NCBI GenBank assembly: GCA_037577475.1 | Contig: CM075202.1 | Span: 4,941,501 to 5,005,500 of the forward strand | DNA length: 64,000 nucleotides | Source: Chaunax sp. Z400 | Lineage: Eukaryota; Chordata; Actinopteri; Lophiiformes; Chaunacidae | Direction: 5' to 3' | Part shown: one piece after another, positions 37,601 to 49,073 of the stretch | Layout of the letters: the number at the start of each line of letters is the position of its first letter | Position numbering within the stretch: the first letter of the stretch is position 1 | Notes under the pieces: model-generated | Seen by the model: the letters and a program-made list of their open reading frames with translations, nothing else | Databases searched by the model: none | What the model was told of the DNA's origin: nothing | Translations under genes and position numbers: made by a program

Positions 37601-40600
37601 CCTGGAGGTTTACATTATAACATCACATTTTCAACCCCATGCTGATGTTTCTTGGCCATTTCTTGCAGCATCGGAGGGGACAAGACTCTGGAGACCGTCA
37701 CAACCCTACCAAGTGAGTTTATCTCGGACTGTTTAATCACGATTAATCGCAAGTTTAACTATATATTTAAGCACGAGATATGAAGATATGAATACCAATC
37801 GTGTATGAGGTCCAATGTCTGCTGTTTCTTAGATACACATGGTTTTCCTAAATGGCTTCAGCTGCCTAGCTGCACTGTTTTTCAATTACTGTTGGCTGCG
37901 TGCATCACTTCTCCAATGATACCCGATGATTTTCCTCTTTCGCCCCCAAGACATCTTGAGGAAGTTCAACCCCTCCCTAAAGGGCTTCTCCAGAAGCCAG
38001 GGCTTAAACCCGAAGGGCTTCAACATGGCTGCAGCTGAAGCGAAGACCTCGTACGTGCGTTTTCTTTTACATCCTCCACCTGAGTAAAACAATGCACTCT
38101 TTAACACCTTCTGCCCGTAATTGTTCTGTTGCAGCGAGATCCCTGCACAAGTCCAAGCTCTCATCAAGGCCTTGAGAGAAAATAAAGTAAGACTTCTCCA
38201 AAATTAAGTTATTTATAAGATGGCTCTAATTGTGTTTGCCTCCTTCATGCTAATGCTCTGCACTCATGCTACACAGGACGTGAATTTTGAAAAGGACTGG
38301 AAACTTGTGACAATATTCGTAGGGGGAAATGATCTTTGCCATTACTGCAGGGACCAAGTAAGTTTTCTTTAAAACCATAGTACACATTGATATCCACACA
38401 TTTCTTTATGTTATGGAGGAAAAATAACATGCTCTGCATATCTCTGCAGAATAACCTGTCAGCCAAGAATTACAGCCATAATCTCATGCTCAGTTTGGAC
38501 ATGTTGTACAAAGAGGTGAGTTATTAAAATTGATCAGTTGTCGCCATCTGCTGTGCTCATTAGTACATGTTGTTCACGTCTCCTCTTCCTCTTCATCCTC
38601 CTCTCTGTTTTTTGGTACCTTTAGGTACCAAGGCTGCTGGTTAATGTCGTGGAGCTCATGCAAATAGATGTATTGAAAACAGTTAAGAAGAACACGCTCG
38701 GCTGTTCCCTCTTGCCGAGGTTTGTTTTGCATGATTTTCTGTGTTTCATCATCTTCCCATATGTAGGACATTAGAGGTTATGGGATTTTTAAATGCCTAT
38801 ACTTAATATTTTTGCATTCATGGTCATATGTATGTATGTGTTGTATAAAAGGTGTTGCTTTTTGTGATGAACATGCCGAGAATGATCACCAGATTGCAGT
38901 TTTTATTTAGGTCAATGCTCAGCTAATTGTTTTGGGGTTTAACAGGCTGCAAATTTACTGTTTTTTTTTTTTCACTTTCACTGCTCTCATTGGTGTTGTT
39001 TTCATTCACGGGCTGATCTCAGTGACCTACAAGCACTTAGCAGCAGACGGACAAAGTTGAGGACTAGCTGGTGAACTCAAGCTAAGGAGACAGATATTTA
39101 TATCATGGGTGGGGGAGATCATAACAGAATGAAAAAAGGGGAGTGAATATTTGGGTTAAACTTGTTTCCTCGCAGACAAAAAAAACAGCAGCTGCAGATG
39201 CAGATTTAAGCCTCCAAAAATAAAGACCGATCATTTCTGTGGTGTGGTTTCCTTGATGAGATTAAAAATATAGTGAAGACAAAGGTTTTCAATGAGGCCT
39301 TCTTAGAAAGATTTTCTCAAATAGATGTGAGAATTAAAAGAAACATGCTTTGCAAATTGGAAAACAGAAGTTTATGAAGCGATACACATTAATTTTTCAA
39401 TGTTTTCTCTTTTGGATATCTCACTCAGAGCAGCTTTAGAGAACAAGCAGATGTTTCCAGTGTCTCTGGGGACATTTCAGATGTTGCAAGGATCTTTAGT
39501 TCAGTTGTTTTGTTGCATAGATATATATATTCCTCACAGTCTACTACTGTTAACCTCTAAAAATACATATTTTCACATGAGCAGTGAAGGATTCATTTGG
39601 AATTCGAGGATTTTTGCAGGAAAAAGTATTTTTATTCTTGTCACTGCTTCTGTAATTTGGGATCAGCTCCCTCCTAGGAGACGTAAACTGGTATCTGTTC
39701 ATTACAGGACAAGCTGTCCATGTGTCATCAACCCCGTTGAAAACTCTCCAGAGATGGAAGAGATAAAAATAATCAATCATGAGTATCAGGTAAACACAAA
39801 GAGCTCTTTTAGATAAGGTGTTCTCTCTGTCATTTCTCAGTAGATGGGTCAAATGCAGAGAAAGAATTTTCCTCTGTGGGATTTATACAATATCTCAAAA
39901 AAAGTTTTATATTTTTTTAAATTTTTTCAGATTGAGATCCAGCAGCTTATTTCTGGAAATCGTTATGATGGAAAAGAAGATTTTGCTGTTGTCCTTCAAC
40001 CCTTCTTAGAGACTTCCTTTATCCCTTATATAGGAGTGAGTTCATTAGCCATACAAATGTATCCAAAACAAGCTCCCACATTCAAACAATGAAATACGTA
40101 TTTATTCTTTTAGGTTGGTGAGGTCGACACAAGTTTCTTCTCTGTGGACTGTTTTCACATCAGTGAGCGAACTCATGCTGAGATGGCCATCGCCCTTTGG
40201 AATAACATGGTGGGAATGAGGACGTAATGAACCACACTGCAGCACAATGTGTCCAAGTGCTTTTTTTTCTCATAGAATTTCTCCTGTTGTCTCAACAGTT
40301 GGAGCCCGTAGGAAAAAAGCAGGCCTACAACAACTTCACATACGACCGCTCAAAGATTCACTGTCCTTCCGAGGTTTGTGTGGATATGTCTAAAGTCTGG
40401 GAAGAAATCCTACACTGCTTTATTTATTAAGGAATCACATTATGAGGGTCAAACTATCACGGGACTGTTGCTTTCAGGTGCAATCTAGTTAGAGTTTAAT
40501 ATTAATCATCATTCTGTCATTATTAAATGAAGACATTAATTAATACGACAAGCAAACACAGACAACTATATAATATAGATCTAACTTTTAGTTTGTAAAA

Positions 40601-41528
40601 TAATCCAATACATTTTAAAATCTGATAAAAAAAATATAAAATACATAATAATAATACGACCATTATGAAATTAGTATTATTTTAACTATTATTGTAACCT
40701 GTGCCATGTCTACATTTCATGCATAACAATTTATTTTATATGCTGTTTATAGTTACAGGCCATGTTTTTTAGGTTACATTTAATCTGTATGCTGTCACTT
40801 TTTTTGTGGATATTTGAAAGGTTTTCCATGTGTTGGTTATTTTATGACAGAATAAAACCAAACTAAGATTTTAAAAAAAAAACACCTTCATCTTGCCTCT
40901 TTTCATGGTATCGAAGTTTGTAGAAGGTCACTGTATTCAGTTTCTTACAGTTTTGACAAAGAAATGTAGAATTATGAAAGAAATTAGGGAAATGGTTTGA
41001 AATGAAAAGGAATTTGCAAAAAATGCCTTTTCAAATAAAAACTACTGAGGCGAAGTAAAACTGATTTATCACCGTTATGAAGGGAAAAAGCAGGTTAAAT
41101 TGACATTTTAGAATAATGAGCTTGATTTTAAAATGTAATAGATTATTACTAAATATTACTCATGAACCCATAGTTCCTGAATTTGGCAAAATTGCTTTAA
41201 GATTCTTCATTTCTTAATTTTTCTGCTCTGACCTATTTCATGTTTCCTACAGGCCAGTCCCTTCATCTTCACTAAGATCAACAGCCTACCCAGCCCACCA
41301 GTGACCACCACCACAACTGTTGCTCCTGGCTCAAGCTCCACCATCAGCATTGAGCCAACCCTCCCTGTGGCCAAGTGTCCCTCATCTATGCCTGTGTGGG
41401 TGCCAGTGATTGTGGGAATCATCAGTCTACTGGTTGGCGTTACCGTTGGCTGGCTAATCTTCTCCTGCACTCGGCGTCAGAAAAACAATTCGGAGAGACC
41501 TGTAGAAATGAAAGGAACCAATTTTTAA
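25622..41528 (+). CDS. plb1: Phospholipase B1, membrane-associated (plb1)
   Basis: More than 30 exons assemble into roughly 1,100 aa. The signal peptide is in exon 25622-25676 (MMLPQLLLITVLEL); an in-frame upstream ATG at 25592 would only add a basic lead. Three homologous repeats follow, each opening with V(N/H)xxRPxD: repeat 1 from 27243, repeat 2 from 32515 and repeat 3 from about 37096. Repeat 2 keeps the whole SGNH-hydrolase set: GDSLT (Ser codon 32565-32567), GGND (33886-33897) and DCFH (35309-35320). Repeat 3 has GDSST (37140-37154), GGND (38322-38333) and DCFH (40147-40158). Repeat 1 has lost all three. A Thr/Pro-rich stalk, one transmembrane helix (about 41397-41463) and a short cytosolic tail end at TAA 41526-41528. 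The enzyme hydrolyses phospholipids and lysophospholipids at the intestinal brush border (family knowledge). Mammalian PLB1 has four repeats. Confidence 0.93.
26652..27140. repeat. Fish CAGTGGTGGAA-type repeat, interrupted
   Basis: It starts CAGTGGTGGAATC (26654), continues TTCAAGTACTGTATTTACG and TTTACTTGAGTATTTTCATT, and ends with GGAGTATTTTTATTAG and ACTTCCTCCACCCTTG. The terminal words are inverted relative to each other and match a well-known AT-rich teleost repeat. A second element (26815-26995) sits in its middle. It lies in a plb1 intron. Confidence 0.65.
26815..26995 (+). repeat. Nested repeat (TTTATTTAACCAGGAAGTCTC type)
   Basis: After an ATTA microsatellite (26815-26836), the text TTTATTTAACCAGGAAGTCT, then CAATGAGATTAAAAATCTCT, then TTTACAAGAGAGACAG matches an abundant short fish repeat. 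GAGATTAAAAATCTC forms a perfect small hairpin. It interrupts the larger repeat around it. Confidence 0.65.
27468..27715 (+). repeat. Fish ATTAATC-type repeat with poly-G insertion
   Basis: Blocks TTTCAATTAGTTGATTGAAA, AAGTCAGGATTTGCTGG and TAATTGATTAATCATGAAAA correspond to the copy at 13910-14225. A run of 8 T followed by 23 G (27551-27573) interrupts it. Confidence 0.55.
27551..27573 (+). repeat. Uninterrupted poly-G run (23 bases)
   Basis: Twenty-three consecutive G follow eight T in a plb1 intron. On the opposite strand this is a C-run preceding A. It could form a quadruplex, or its length may be a base-calling artefact. Confidence 0.95.
28168..28430 (+). repeat. Fish GCCTGCAACTAACAGTGATT-type repeat
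   Basis: Blocks in order: GGCCTGCAACTAACAGTGAT, TTGGTCTACAAAATGTCATA, AAATGGTGAAAAATATTCCC, CCTAAAGCCCAAGCTGAAAT, TTTGTCCAAATCCCAAATAT. These match a non-coding repeat that is abundant in fish. It lies in a plb1 intron. Confidence 0.65.
29700..30030 (+). repeat. Dispersed repeat, family B, copy 3 (plb1 intron)
   Basis: Shares CTCATGATGTTCCACCACTA, GATCCAGATCTGGATCATAA, ACATGACACTGCCACCA and TAGCTGAGATAATGCAGATT with the copies at 8222-8450 and 14990-15300. A TTTG microsatellite (about 29637-29654) precedes it. Confidence 0.75.
34221..34243. repeat. AAT trinucleotide microsatellite
   Basis: Seven tandem TAA/AAT units lie in a plb1 intron of repeat 2. Confidence 0.9.
36350..36590 (+). repeat. 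Fish ATTAATC-type repeat fragment in plb1 intron
   Basis: GTGTTGAAACAATTAGGTAA, CTCCAGTTCCAGCTTCTTAG, GAACATCTTTAGGTTTTGG and TTGGCTGCACAAAG correspond in order to the copy at 13910-14225, with more divergence in the middle. Confidence 0.55.
40433..40490 (+). repeat. Two-copy repeat C, copy 1
   Basis: CATTATGAGGGTCAAACTAT then GGGACTGTTGCTTTCAGGTG aligns with 50882-50925. It lies in the last plb1 intron, with no reading frame. Confidence 0.7.
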
Positions 41529-42479
41529 TGCAATTATCCATATCAAGCTGTATTTATTGTTAACAGTATATTCAAACCTTAAAGACCTTTTTTTTTAGAG
41601 GTGTCCCTGAAAGCTATTGAAACTCTGCTTTCAACAAAATCATGTAGGTCTAGAAACAATGAACCAATTCAGTGAACTGAGGCTGCATCGACCTGCAGAC
41701 CAGGATGTAGATTCTCAGTTGGACCGGTAGTAGTAGCAGCCTGTTAACATATAGAGACTAATGTGATTAGTAAGTATCCAAAATATTATTTTAAAATAAG
41801 AATTGTGATTTTTATACTGCAAAGAAATGTAGAAATATTCCATATCGAATTGACTGACCTAGTTGAATCCAGATGCTCTGTACATTTCTCACATTTTTTT
41901 TATTTATTTGAAAAATAAAATTGGTACCCACACAAACAACAAGGAGTCCTGTGCTATCAAATGTTTCCTGATCTCTGATGTCTTCTATCTATATAAACTC
42001 AACATTATCTAAGTGATTTGTTTTTTGCCATGATAGGGATTTGGCTCAATGATATAATATAATAAGATATAATACACTTCTATCACCCTAGGGGAAATTT
42101 GTCTTGGACTCCAATGCTGTGCTTATAGCTGCCTCCACAATAAATAAACAACATACTATCAAACAACACATACTGTGGCAAAGAGCAACCTCAAATTATA
42201 CATATTTTGCCTAATACAAATTACACCTGTAACACATATCGCACACATTGCATGCATTACATATACTTTAAGAGACCATAAAGCAATTGCACTATTCCCA
42301 TAGTCTCAAGCAGCATTAATTAAAATTTTCAATGAGTTAAAAAACAAACAAACAGGTTTACACTAAAGGAACTCTAGCACAGTCTATGCGCGTGCCTGTG
42401 GAGGGTTGTATCTCTAGAGCCTTGAAGTCAACAATCAGGGCAAACAGCCCGTCACACTGCCTGTGTTAGTATCGGAAAC
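41529..42479 (+). other. plb1 3' UTR and spacer before ppp1cb
   Basis: A plb1 polyadenylation signal (AATAAA, 41914-41919) lies 386 bases after the stop. Around 42090 the text ACCCTAGGGGAAATTTGTCT resembles a diverged retrotransposon tail. The last 100 bases before 42480 would be the ppp1cb promoter and 5' UTR; they have no TATA box that I can see. Confidence 0.55.
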
Positions 42480-45400
42480 ATGGCGGAAAGCGAGTTGAAC
42501 GTTGACAGCATCATCTCTCGATTACTAGAAGGTAAGGTAGCATTATGCTAGTTAGTCTTTCTTCGTCCTTTATCAAGAAAACTACCTTAACGTACGTTCT
42601 CGTTTTTTTTAAAAGTGTAACTTAATGATATGCTAAAAATCATTTTAGCATCTAGCATCCATAGCTATCCGTGTTGGTAAGCTAACTGCGTTATAAGCGC
42701 CCTGTTCCAGGTGTAATGTAAATGTAAGTCCATTGTAGCTACATATGTGCTAGTGTTAAGATCGGTAGTTATCATTAATCAGGGCACCGTGTGTAATAAG
42801 AGGGGGAAATTCAGCTCGCTGCCAGATAGAGAGCTATGTTACTAATGATATAACTTAACATTATAATAGCACTAGGGGAGTAGCAGAGTATGGGCAAGTT
42901 AATATTGTCTCATTAAAGACGACAACAGTGGAAAGAGAGAGCCATTGAACGTAAACTGTTCTCGTTAGCAAAGCAGGTAACTTAGCTAGCGTGTCAGGTA
43001 CCTCCCCGGACACACCCCCTTTACGTAGGAGCATAATTTGGCCATATCATTTTCTATTTATTTTAATGTTATTAATTGTAAATACTTTACTTCGCATTAT
43101 TTCCACTTATTAATGAATGTTATTATTTGTATGAAAATTTATATATCATCTTGAGATATTTTCTTTAAACAAACAAATAGGTCTCAACTAGAGGAGCTTC
43201 TCCCTAAAAAGAATATCTCTGTCATTTGGGAAGATTGCAGGCAATGCTAAAAAAAAAAAAAAGAAAAAAAAAAAAAGCATATAAAATAAATAATTGTTAA
43301 TTCATTGAAGTTGAGGTAAAAAATTGAAATAATTGTGATATTGTTTTGTAGTCATTTTACCCGGCCCTAGTTTCCAGGATTAGTCAAAACAAAATCATTT
43401 AGTAATTGTTTATTAGACGTGTATATGCATTTATTATAAGTATTTTTCTTGATATTGGTAAAATGTTTTTAAAAAAAAGACCAGATCCACAAAATTTTAT
43501 CTTGCGGACAAAAAAATAGAAACAAGCAAACATGGGTGAACACATATAACCTCACCCAGCTCTCGTTGGTAGAAGTAACACGCATGTTGTTAATTTTTTA
43601 CTCATGAAGCTGCCCTCTAGACCGTTTGTCCTGCTTGCACCACACTGCGCTCGCTCATAAACATACTTCCAGCTGAGACAACAAGCTGTTCATTCCTGTA
43701 TTTGCCACTTCATAACAACCAGTGTTGACTTGAGTAAATGGCATGTTTGGCCAGTAGCAGAGCAAACGCATTGGTCAGCTCTCTTTAATGGCACTTTGTG
43801 ATTAAAATGTAAACAAAAGGGTAGCAAATACAACTGGCAAGAAGAAAACCACATGATTGAAACATATCACTCTCAGACTTACTGGTTGGCATTTTGATAA
43901 ATATTAACACCAGTAATGTTTGTAAAAAAAAATCAGTGTGAAGCTGGCATGAAATGCATAAAATGCTGGTTTTTCAGCTATAAACCAGACCCTTAAATTA
44001 TATGCTGTATTTGAATGTACCAGCCTTTTTTATGGTCAGAATAGGTAGGCGCCATTACCTTGAATTTGAGTTTTATTAGATCTGATCAAAATGACAAGTT
44101 ACTTAATGCTTAACTGTCCCAGTGTCTGGTGTCTCACCTTCCCTGTTTATGGATCAGCCCGTGTTGACTGTTGGCTTCTTTCTCCTTTTGACGTGCAGTG
44201 CGAGGATGTCGTCCAGGGAAGGTTGTACAGATGACAGAGGCTGAGGTGCGGGGGCTCTGCATTAAGTCCAGAGAGATTTTCCTCAGTCAGCCCATCCTGC
44301 TAGAGCTGGAGGCTCCACTCAAAATCTGTGGTGAGAACAGCGACGATCCACAGCCACCCATTTCTTTTTGTTTTAATATACTGTAAACTCCTGTGTCAAT
44401 AGTTGTTGGTCACAGTGGAAGGAAATAGGGTTGGGTGATTGAATTTTATTTTTACTAATTATTTAGGCCTCCAATGGTGATGGAAAAAAGTTAATCACGA
44501 TAAAACAGTTTTCACTTGCTTGCAATCTGCAACCACGCCACTAGATGTCACTAAATCCCACACACTAGACATCCAACTTTACATAGTCTTGTCATTGAAT
44601 TCACATCACTAAGTGAGATTGCGATACGAGTTATATATTGAATGAGATGGACATATCCTTCCAGGTGATATCCATGGACAGTACACAGACTTGCTGAGGC
44701 TATTCGAGTACGGAGGCTTCCCTCCAGAAGCCAACTATCTGTTTCTGGGGGATTACGTGGACAGAGGGAAGCAGTCGCTGGAGACCATCTGCCTGCTGCT
44801 CGCCTACAAGATCAAATACCCAGAGAACTTCTTCTTACTCAGGGGGAACCACGAGTGTGCCTCCATCAACCGCATCTACGGCTTTTATGATGAGTGTAAG
44901 TTGGAAAAAACAACTGTCCGTCGTGCACTGGCTAGTGTACTTTTTGCGAGTGAAAAGACAATTTTAAAAAATAAGAATCAAGCCTGATAATTTGTATTTG
45001 CAGCTTTTGTTTTCTTGTAAAGCAGGGAGCCTGACTTTCACTTCTTCTCTTTGCCGATCAATTAGATGCGTGTACAGTTTGCGTAGAGGAATTAAAGCCA
45101 CCTTAGATGGCGGACATATCAAATATGAATGTAGAAATCCTGAATTATATTGTTAAAAGCCTCATTTATGATTGTCACATTTCTTGATCTTTTCCTCAGG
45201 CAAGCGCAGGTTCAACATAAAGCTCTGGAAGACCTTCACTGACTGTTTTAATTGTCTGCCCATTGCTGCCATTATTGATGAGAAGATCTTCTGCTGCCAT
45301 GGAGGTTTGTGAGGCATCTCTGCTATGTAGCAGCCAGTAATGTGCTACTGAATAACATGGAAGATACACTCGTTTCTGTGTAATCAATGTGCTTACATAG

Positions 45401-46823
45401 ATTTAAAACAGCCGATTTACCTGCTTTTAGTAGATAATGAGTGGTTCAGTATAATGTTTTAAGGGAATAATTAGAATGTTTGTCTATATTAATGTTGCAT
45501 TAAATAACGTTATCATTTTGCTATATGATAAATACAAGTCCCCTGTTTCATGTCTGTTCTGATTCTCATAGTAGGGTTTACTGTAGTGTGTCACAGTTAT
45601 CTGTTCTCCTCAGGACTCTCACCTGATCTACAGTCCATGGAACAAATTCGACGCATTATGAGACCCACAGATGTCCCCGACACAGGTCTGTTGTCCTGCA
45701 GTATGCATTACTCAACTGAGGGGTGACAGAATCTTGGACACTGGTGGTGGTTATAGAAATAATGCTATTTCTTTTGGCGAAAATACAAACTTTTCTCCCG
45801 ACCGAAAGTAATACAGCTGGTAATTCAGACATATTTTGTTTTGTCAACAGTCTTAGAGATTCATAAGACACGCAGTATAAAAATACACCTGGAAAAGTGG
45901 GTTTTAAGTTTTAAGTTCTTTGCTTTTTTTTTCGGTGTCAGGCTTGCTGTGTGACCTGCTGTGGTCCGACCCGGACAAAGACGTCCAGGGCTGGGGGGAG
46001 AACGATCGGGGAGTTTCCTTCACCTTTGGGGCCGACGTGGTCAGCAAGTTTCTCAACCGTCACGACCTGGACCTCATTTGCCGAGCGCATCAGGTAACAC
46101 TTGTGACGCTTTGCTTTTAATGACTGTATACAATAGATCACAGTTGTAGTCAATCATACATTAACACTGGACGGATTTAATCATTGAAATATTTAGCAAC
46201 ACTAAAATGTCTGGTAAGTGGGATGTGAGAATTCTTAAAATAACATTTGTACTGAGATGAACCAATGATTGCTTTCTTCATTTATTTATCGTTTGATATG
46301 TAAAATTGTCCGTCAAAATTTCCTGGAACCCTACTTGACATATTTTAATGGCTCAATTTGTCTGACCAACAATCCAAAAAACTCTTAAGATAGTCATCAG
46401 TTAACTGTAATAGAAGACAAAAAAAAAATCTCTAAGCTTGATGCAGTTCATTTTTGAAGGATCAACTAAATGTTCCAGCTCTAATCCTTACAGGTTGTTG
46501 AAGACGGCTATGAGTTCTTTGCCAAACGACAGCTGGTGACGCTGTTCTCAGCCCCAAACTACTGCGGGGAGTTTGACAACGCAGGCGGCATGATGAGTGT
46601 GGACGAGTCCCTCATGTGCTCCTTTCAGGTAGAGAACTCCCGCCTGTGGCAGCATTACACCAATCCTGATTAATCTGCTCTGCATGTACTGATCACCTCA
46701 TCTCATCCTGTCTTTCAGATCCTGAAGCCGTCAGAAAAAAAGGCAAAGTACCAGTACGGAGGGGTGAATTCAGGGCGCCCCGTCACCCCACCTCGCACCA
46801 CTCAGGCACCGAAGAAGAGGTGA
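42480..46823 (+). CDS. ppp1cb: Protein phosphatase 1 catalytic subunit beta (ppp1cb), complete
   Basis: Eight exons join in frame: 42480-42531, 44199-44330, 44665-44895, 45200-45304, 45614-45685, 45942-46093, 46494-46628 and 46719-46823. The protein is a Ser/Thr phosphatase that works with regulatory subunits such as MYPT1, and so acts on myosin light chain (family knowledge). All metal-binding motifs are intact: [44 protein letters not shown], and [14 protein letters not shown] of the beta12-13 loop. Both ends fit the beta isoform: N-terminus [18 protein letters not shown] and C-terminus [20 protein letters not shown], with the TPP phosphorylation site. Length is about 327 aa, the family norm. 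The first intron is 1.67 kb. Confidence 0.97.
43245..43277. repeat. Poly-A tract in ppp1cb intron 1
   Basis: Two A-runs are separated by a single G, followed by AAGCATATAAAATAAATAA. It may mark a retroposed fragment, but no target duplication was identified. Confidence 0.75.
43478..43575 (-). repeat. Dispersed repeat, family A, fragment in ppp1cb intron 1
   Basis: CAAGCAAACATGGGTGAACA followed by TATAACCTCACCCAGCTCTC and GTTGGTAGAAG aligns with 1993-2044, in the same orientation. Confidence 0.6.
46284..46430 (-). repeat. Antisense fragment of the ATTAATC-type fish repeat
   Basis: AATTTGTCTGACCAACAATC followed by CAAAAAACTCTTAAGATAG and GTAATAGAAGAC is the reverse of the TTGGACAAAC/GTTGG block found at about 14067-14090. 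It lies in a ppp1cb intron. Confidence 0.5.
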
Positions 46824-48870
46824 GCGGTGAGCGGCTGGCCCTGACTCTCCTGTGTCTCACCCACGTCCCTGCAGGCTGCCTCAGACACTCCGGCCCTCTC
46901 TCAGTCAGCTTGTCCATGTGTAAATAGAAACTTCAGGAGTGTTTTTTCGCTTGTTCTGTAGGTATTTTTATGAACATGTGAGTGGTATTTTTTCCCCATT
47001 TCTTTTTGATGCCATGGTACAGTATGTATTAACTCAGCCCTCACATCTACTCAGTCCTCTCTGCATTGTTAAGATCACACTCTTGTGGGATGGGAAAGAC
47101 GTAAAGAAAAGATGCTTCTCTGCCTTCAGGTTTCCATAGTGATGTGAATACATTTACGCTCATGAGAGCGACATGCATTCTTTGCCATAGCCAATGTAAT
47201 ATCCATAAATACTCCTTAACAGGGTTTCTTGTCTCACATCGATATGTCTAATGTTCTAATGTTCATGTAATGAACCTAGATTCTGCCATTGCCCCTTCAA
47301 TGTTGGCTGAAGTTGTACACTTCTTAAAGGAATAGTTTGACGACGACTCACGTCCGTCAAATACAACTACAGTCAGCAGCCATATAACTTAACACAGAGA
47401 CAGGAAACCTACAACATTCAGCGTGGCTATAATGAAATCCACCCACTAACTCGTCAACACTTATCCAGTTTGTTTAATCCATTAAAAATAAAGTGTGAGA
47501 ACAACAACTCTACATTTTATAAGGACTCGTGCATCTATGCTGCTAGAAACTTGCAACAATAAGGCAGAGAGGAAGAAAGAGTCCAGAATGTGGCTTCACT
47601 TTGAAAAATGACAGCAGTGCTAGCTATAATGTTTGATAATGATACTTTCAAGACGGGGAGGAAACACCAGCAATATGTTGAAACATGGGCTTCAGTTCCA
47701 TGACTGCCGTGTATTTGACACTCACACAAGAGTCCCAACCCAGCATCATGCCCGTTACTAAGGATAAATATCCCACAGCGCCACTTACGTGGGCTTTGCA
47801 TGTTTTCCTCGACTAAGAAAAGCTAAATGAAAATGAATGTTGTACAAATAGGGATGAGAATCTGACACGCCTTTCTTCTACTCTTTCTACACTGTGTTCA
47901 GACTCAAGAGGTTAATGCAGCTGTTGCACTGATGAGCAAAACCTGCGTAGGCTTGTGTATTTTTCCCCCGCACAGATGATTGATCAGGAACCAATCAGGG
48001 AATCGATAAAGAAGAGAAGAGATTTTGATGATGCAAGTGCAATAAATACTGCAATGTTCAAGCATAAACACCTATAAAGGCTATTAAAGCCAGTTTTAAG
48101 ATCGGACACAGCCAACCTATGCTTTACCTTTAGGGCATTCATATACAGTCGATGCTAAACATACAAGTGTTTCCCGTCTCATTTTCTGAAACTTTTTTTT
48201 TTTTTTATCCTTCACATCAGGAGCATAGGTAGTTAAAAGTGTGGAACTTCCACTGACTAATCCAATAGCATAAAAGTTTCATGTTCTGGTTTAATGTTAA
48301 TTCAGTGTATGTGGAAATGTTGGGAACCAAACATAAGTGAGCAGTTTGAGTCTTTTAGTCGGGCAAGTGTGTAGAAAAGTAGAGACAGAAATGTTGGTGC
48401 AAATGTAAAGATCATTGGCAGAAAATGACGTACAGTAAACAATTAAAAATAGTGATCAGTATATTATTTTTTCAGTAGATGTTGAGCTCTGAGTTGCACT
48501 TTTAGTCACTGCATGACTGTAAAGACATCAAAATCGTAAAGGCACGACGACGGCATTTTGTTTGTCGTTCCACTTAGTGGTTACTGAATGAGGTAAATTT
48601 CAACCTCACTTAATGAACATCTAACCAATGTCTGTTATTTATTTAAATCTTGCCTTTTGCCTTGTAAATCTGTTGGTCTTCGAGTTGGAAACTGTATGTT
48701 AGGACGTTCTGAGATGTACGAGTTTGTTTCAGGCAAGTGAAATAAATGGAAGTGCTGTGGAGCCTGCTCTCTGTTTCCTGGTTAATAAAGTGTTGAGTGA
48801 TGTTGATTGACACAGAAGCCATTGTTACCGGGAGTTTACTTTGTGAAATAAACATGTATGACATAACAAC
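46824..48870 (+). other. ppp1cb: Long ppp1cb 3' UTR region
   Basis: About 2 kb follow the ppp1cb stop without another gene. Clustered AATAAA signals at 48784-48789 and 48847-48852 suggest a long UTR, as is usual for PPP1CB. The stretch from about 47329 to 47600 looks like an inserted fish repeat. The bpnt1 3' end approaches from the opposite strand. Confidence 0.55.
47329..47600 (+). repeat. Fish AAAGGAATAGTTTGAC-type repeat within the ppp1cb 3' UTR
   Basis: Ordered blocks are CTTAAAGGAATAGTTTGACG, CAGTCAGCAGCCATATAACT, ACAGAGACAGGAAACCTAC, GAAATCCACCCACTAACTCG and CAGTTTGTTTAATCCATTAA. They match the opening half of a common teleost repeat that I know by these words. Confidence 0.6.
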
Positions 48871-49073
48871 GTATTACTCTGTTGCTTTGCAAACAAATTG
48901 GACCCTAAAATCAGACAAAATTTTTTTTTAAATTACCAAACATGTTAAATGACATTTTTACACATAGGAGGCTCTTGAATGTGTTTCCAGGAACTTTCCT
49001 CTGTATGAATTTTTAAGTGTTGAATCTCTGAACCAACCGAGAGGCATGAGGGTATTTCTGGTGAAGACGGACC

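Noticed and set aside
39400..39852. Overlapping open frames of 138 (+) and 100 (-) codons
   Set aside because: Only 39708-39789 is a supported plb1 exon; the rest is intron read-through and its antisense.
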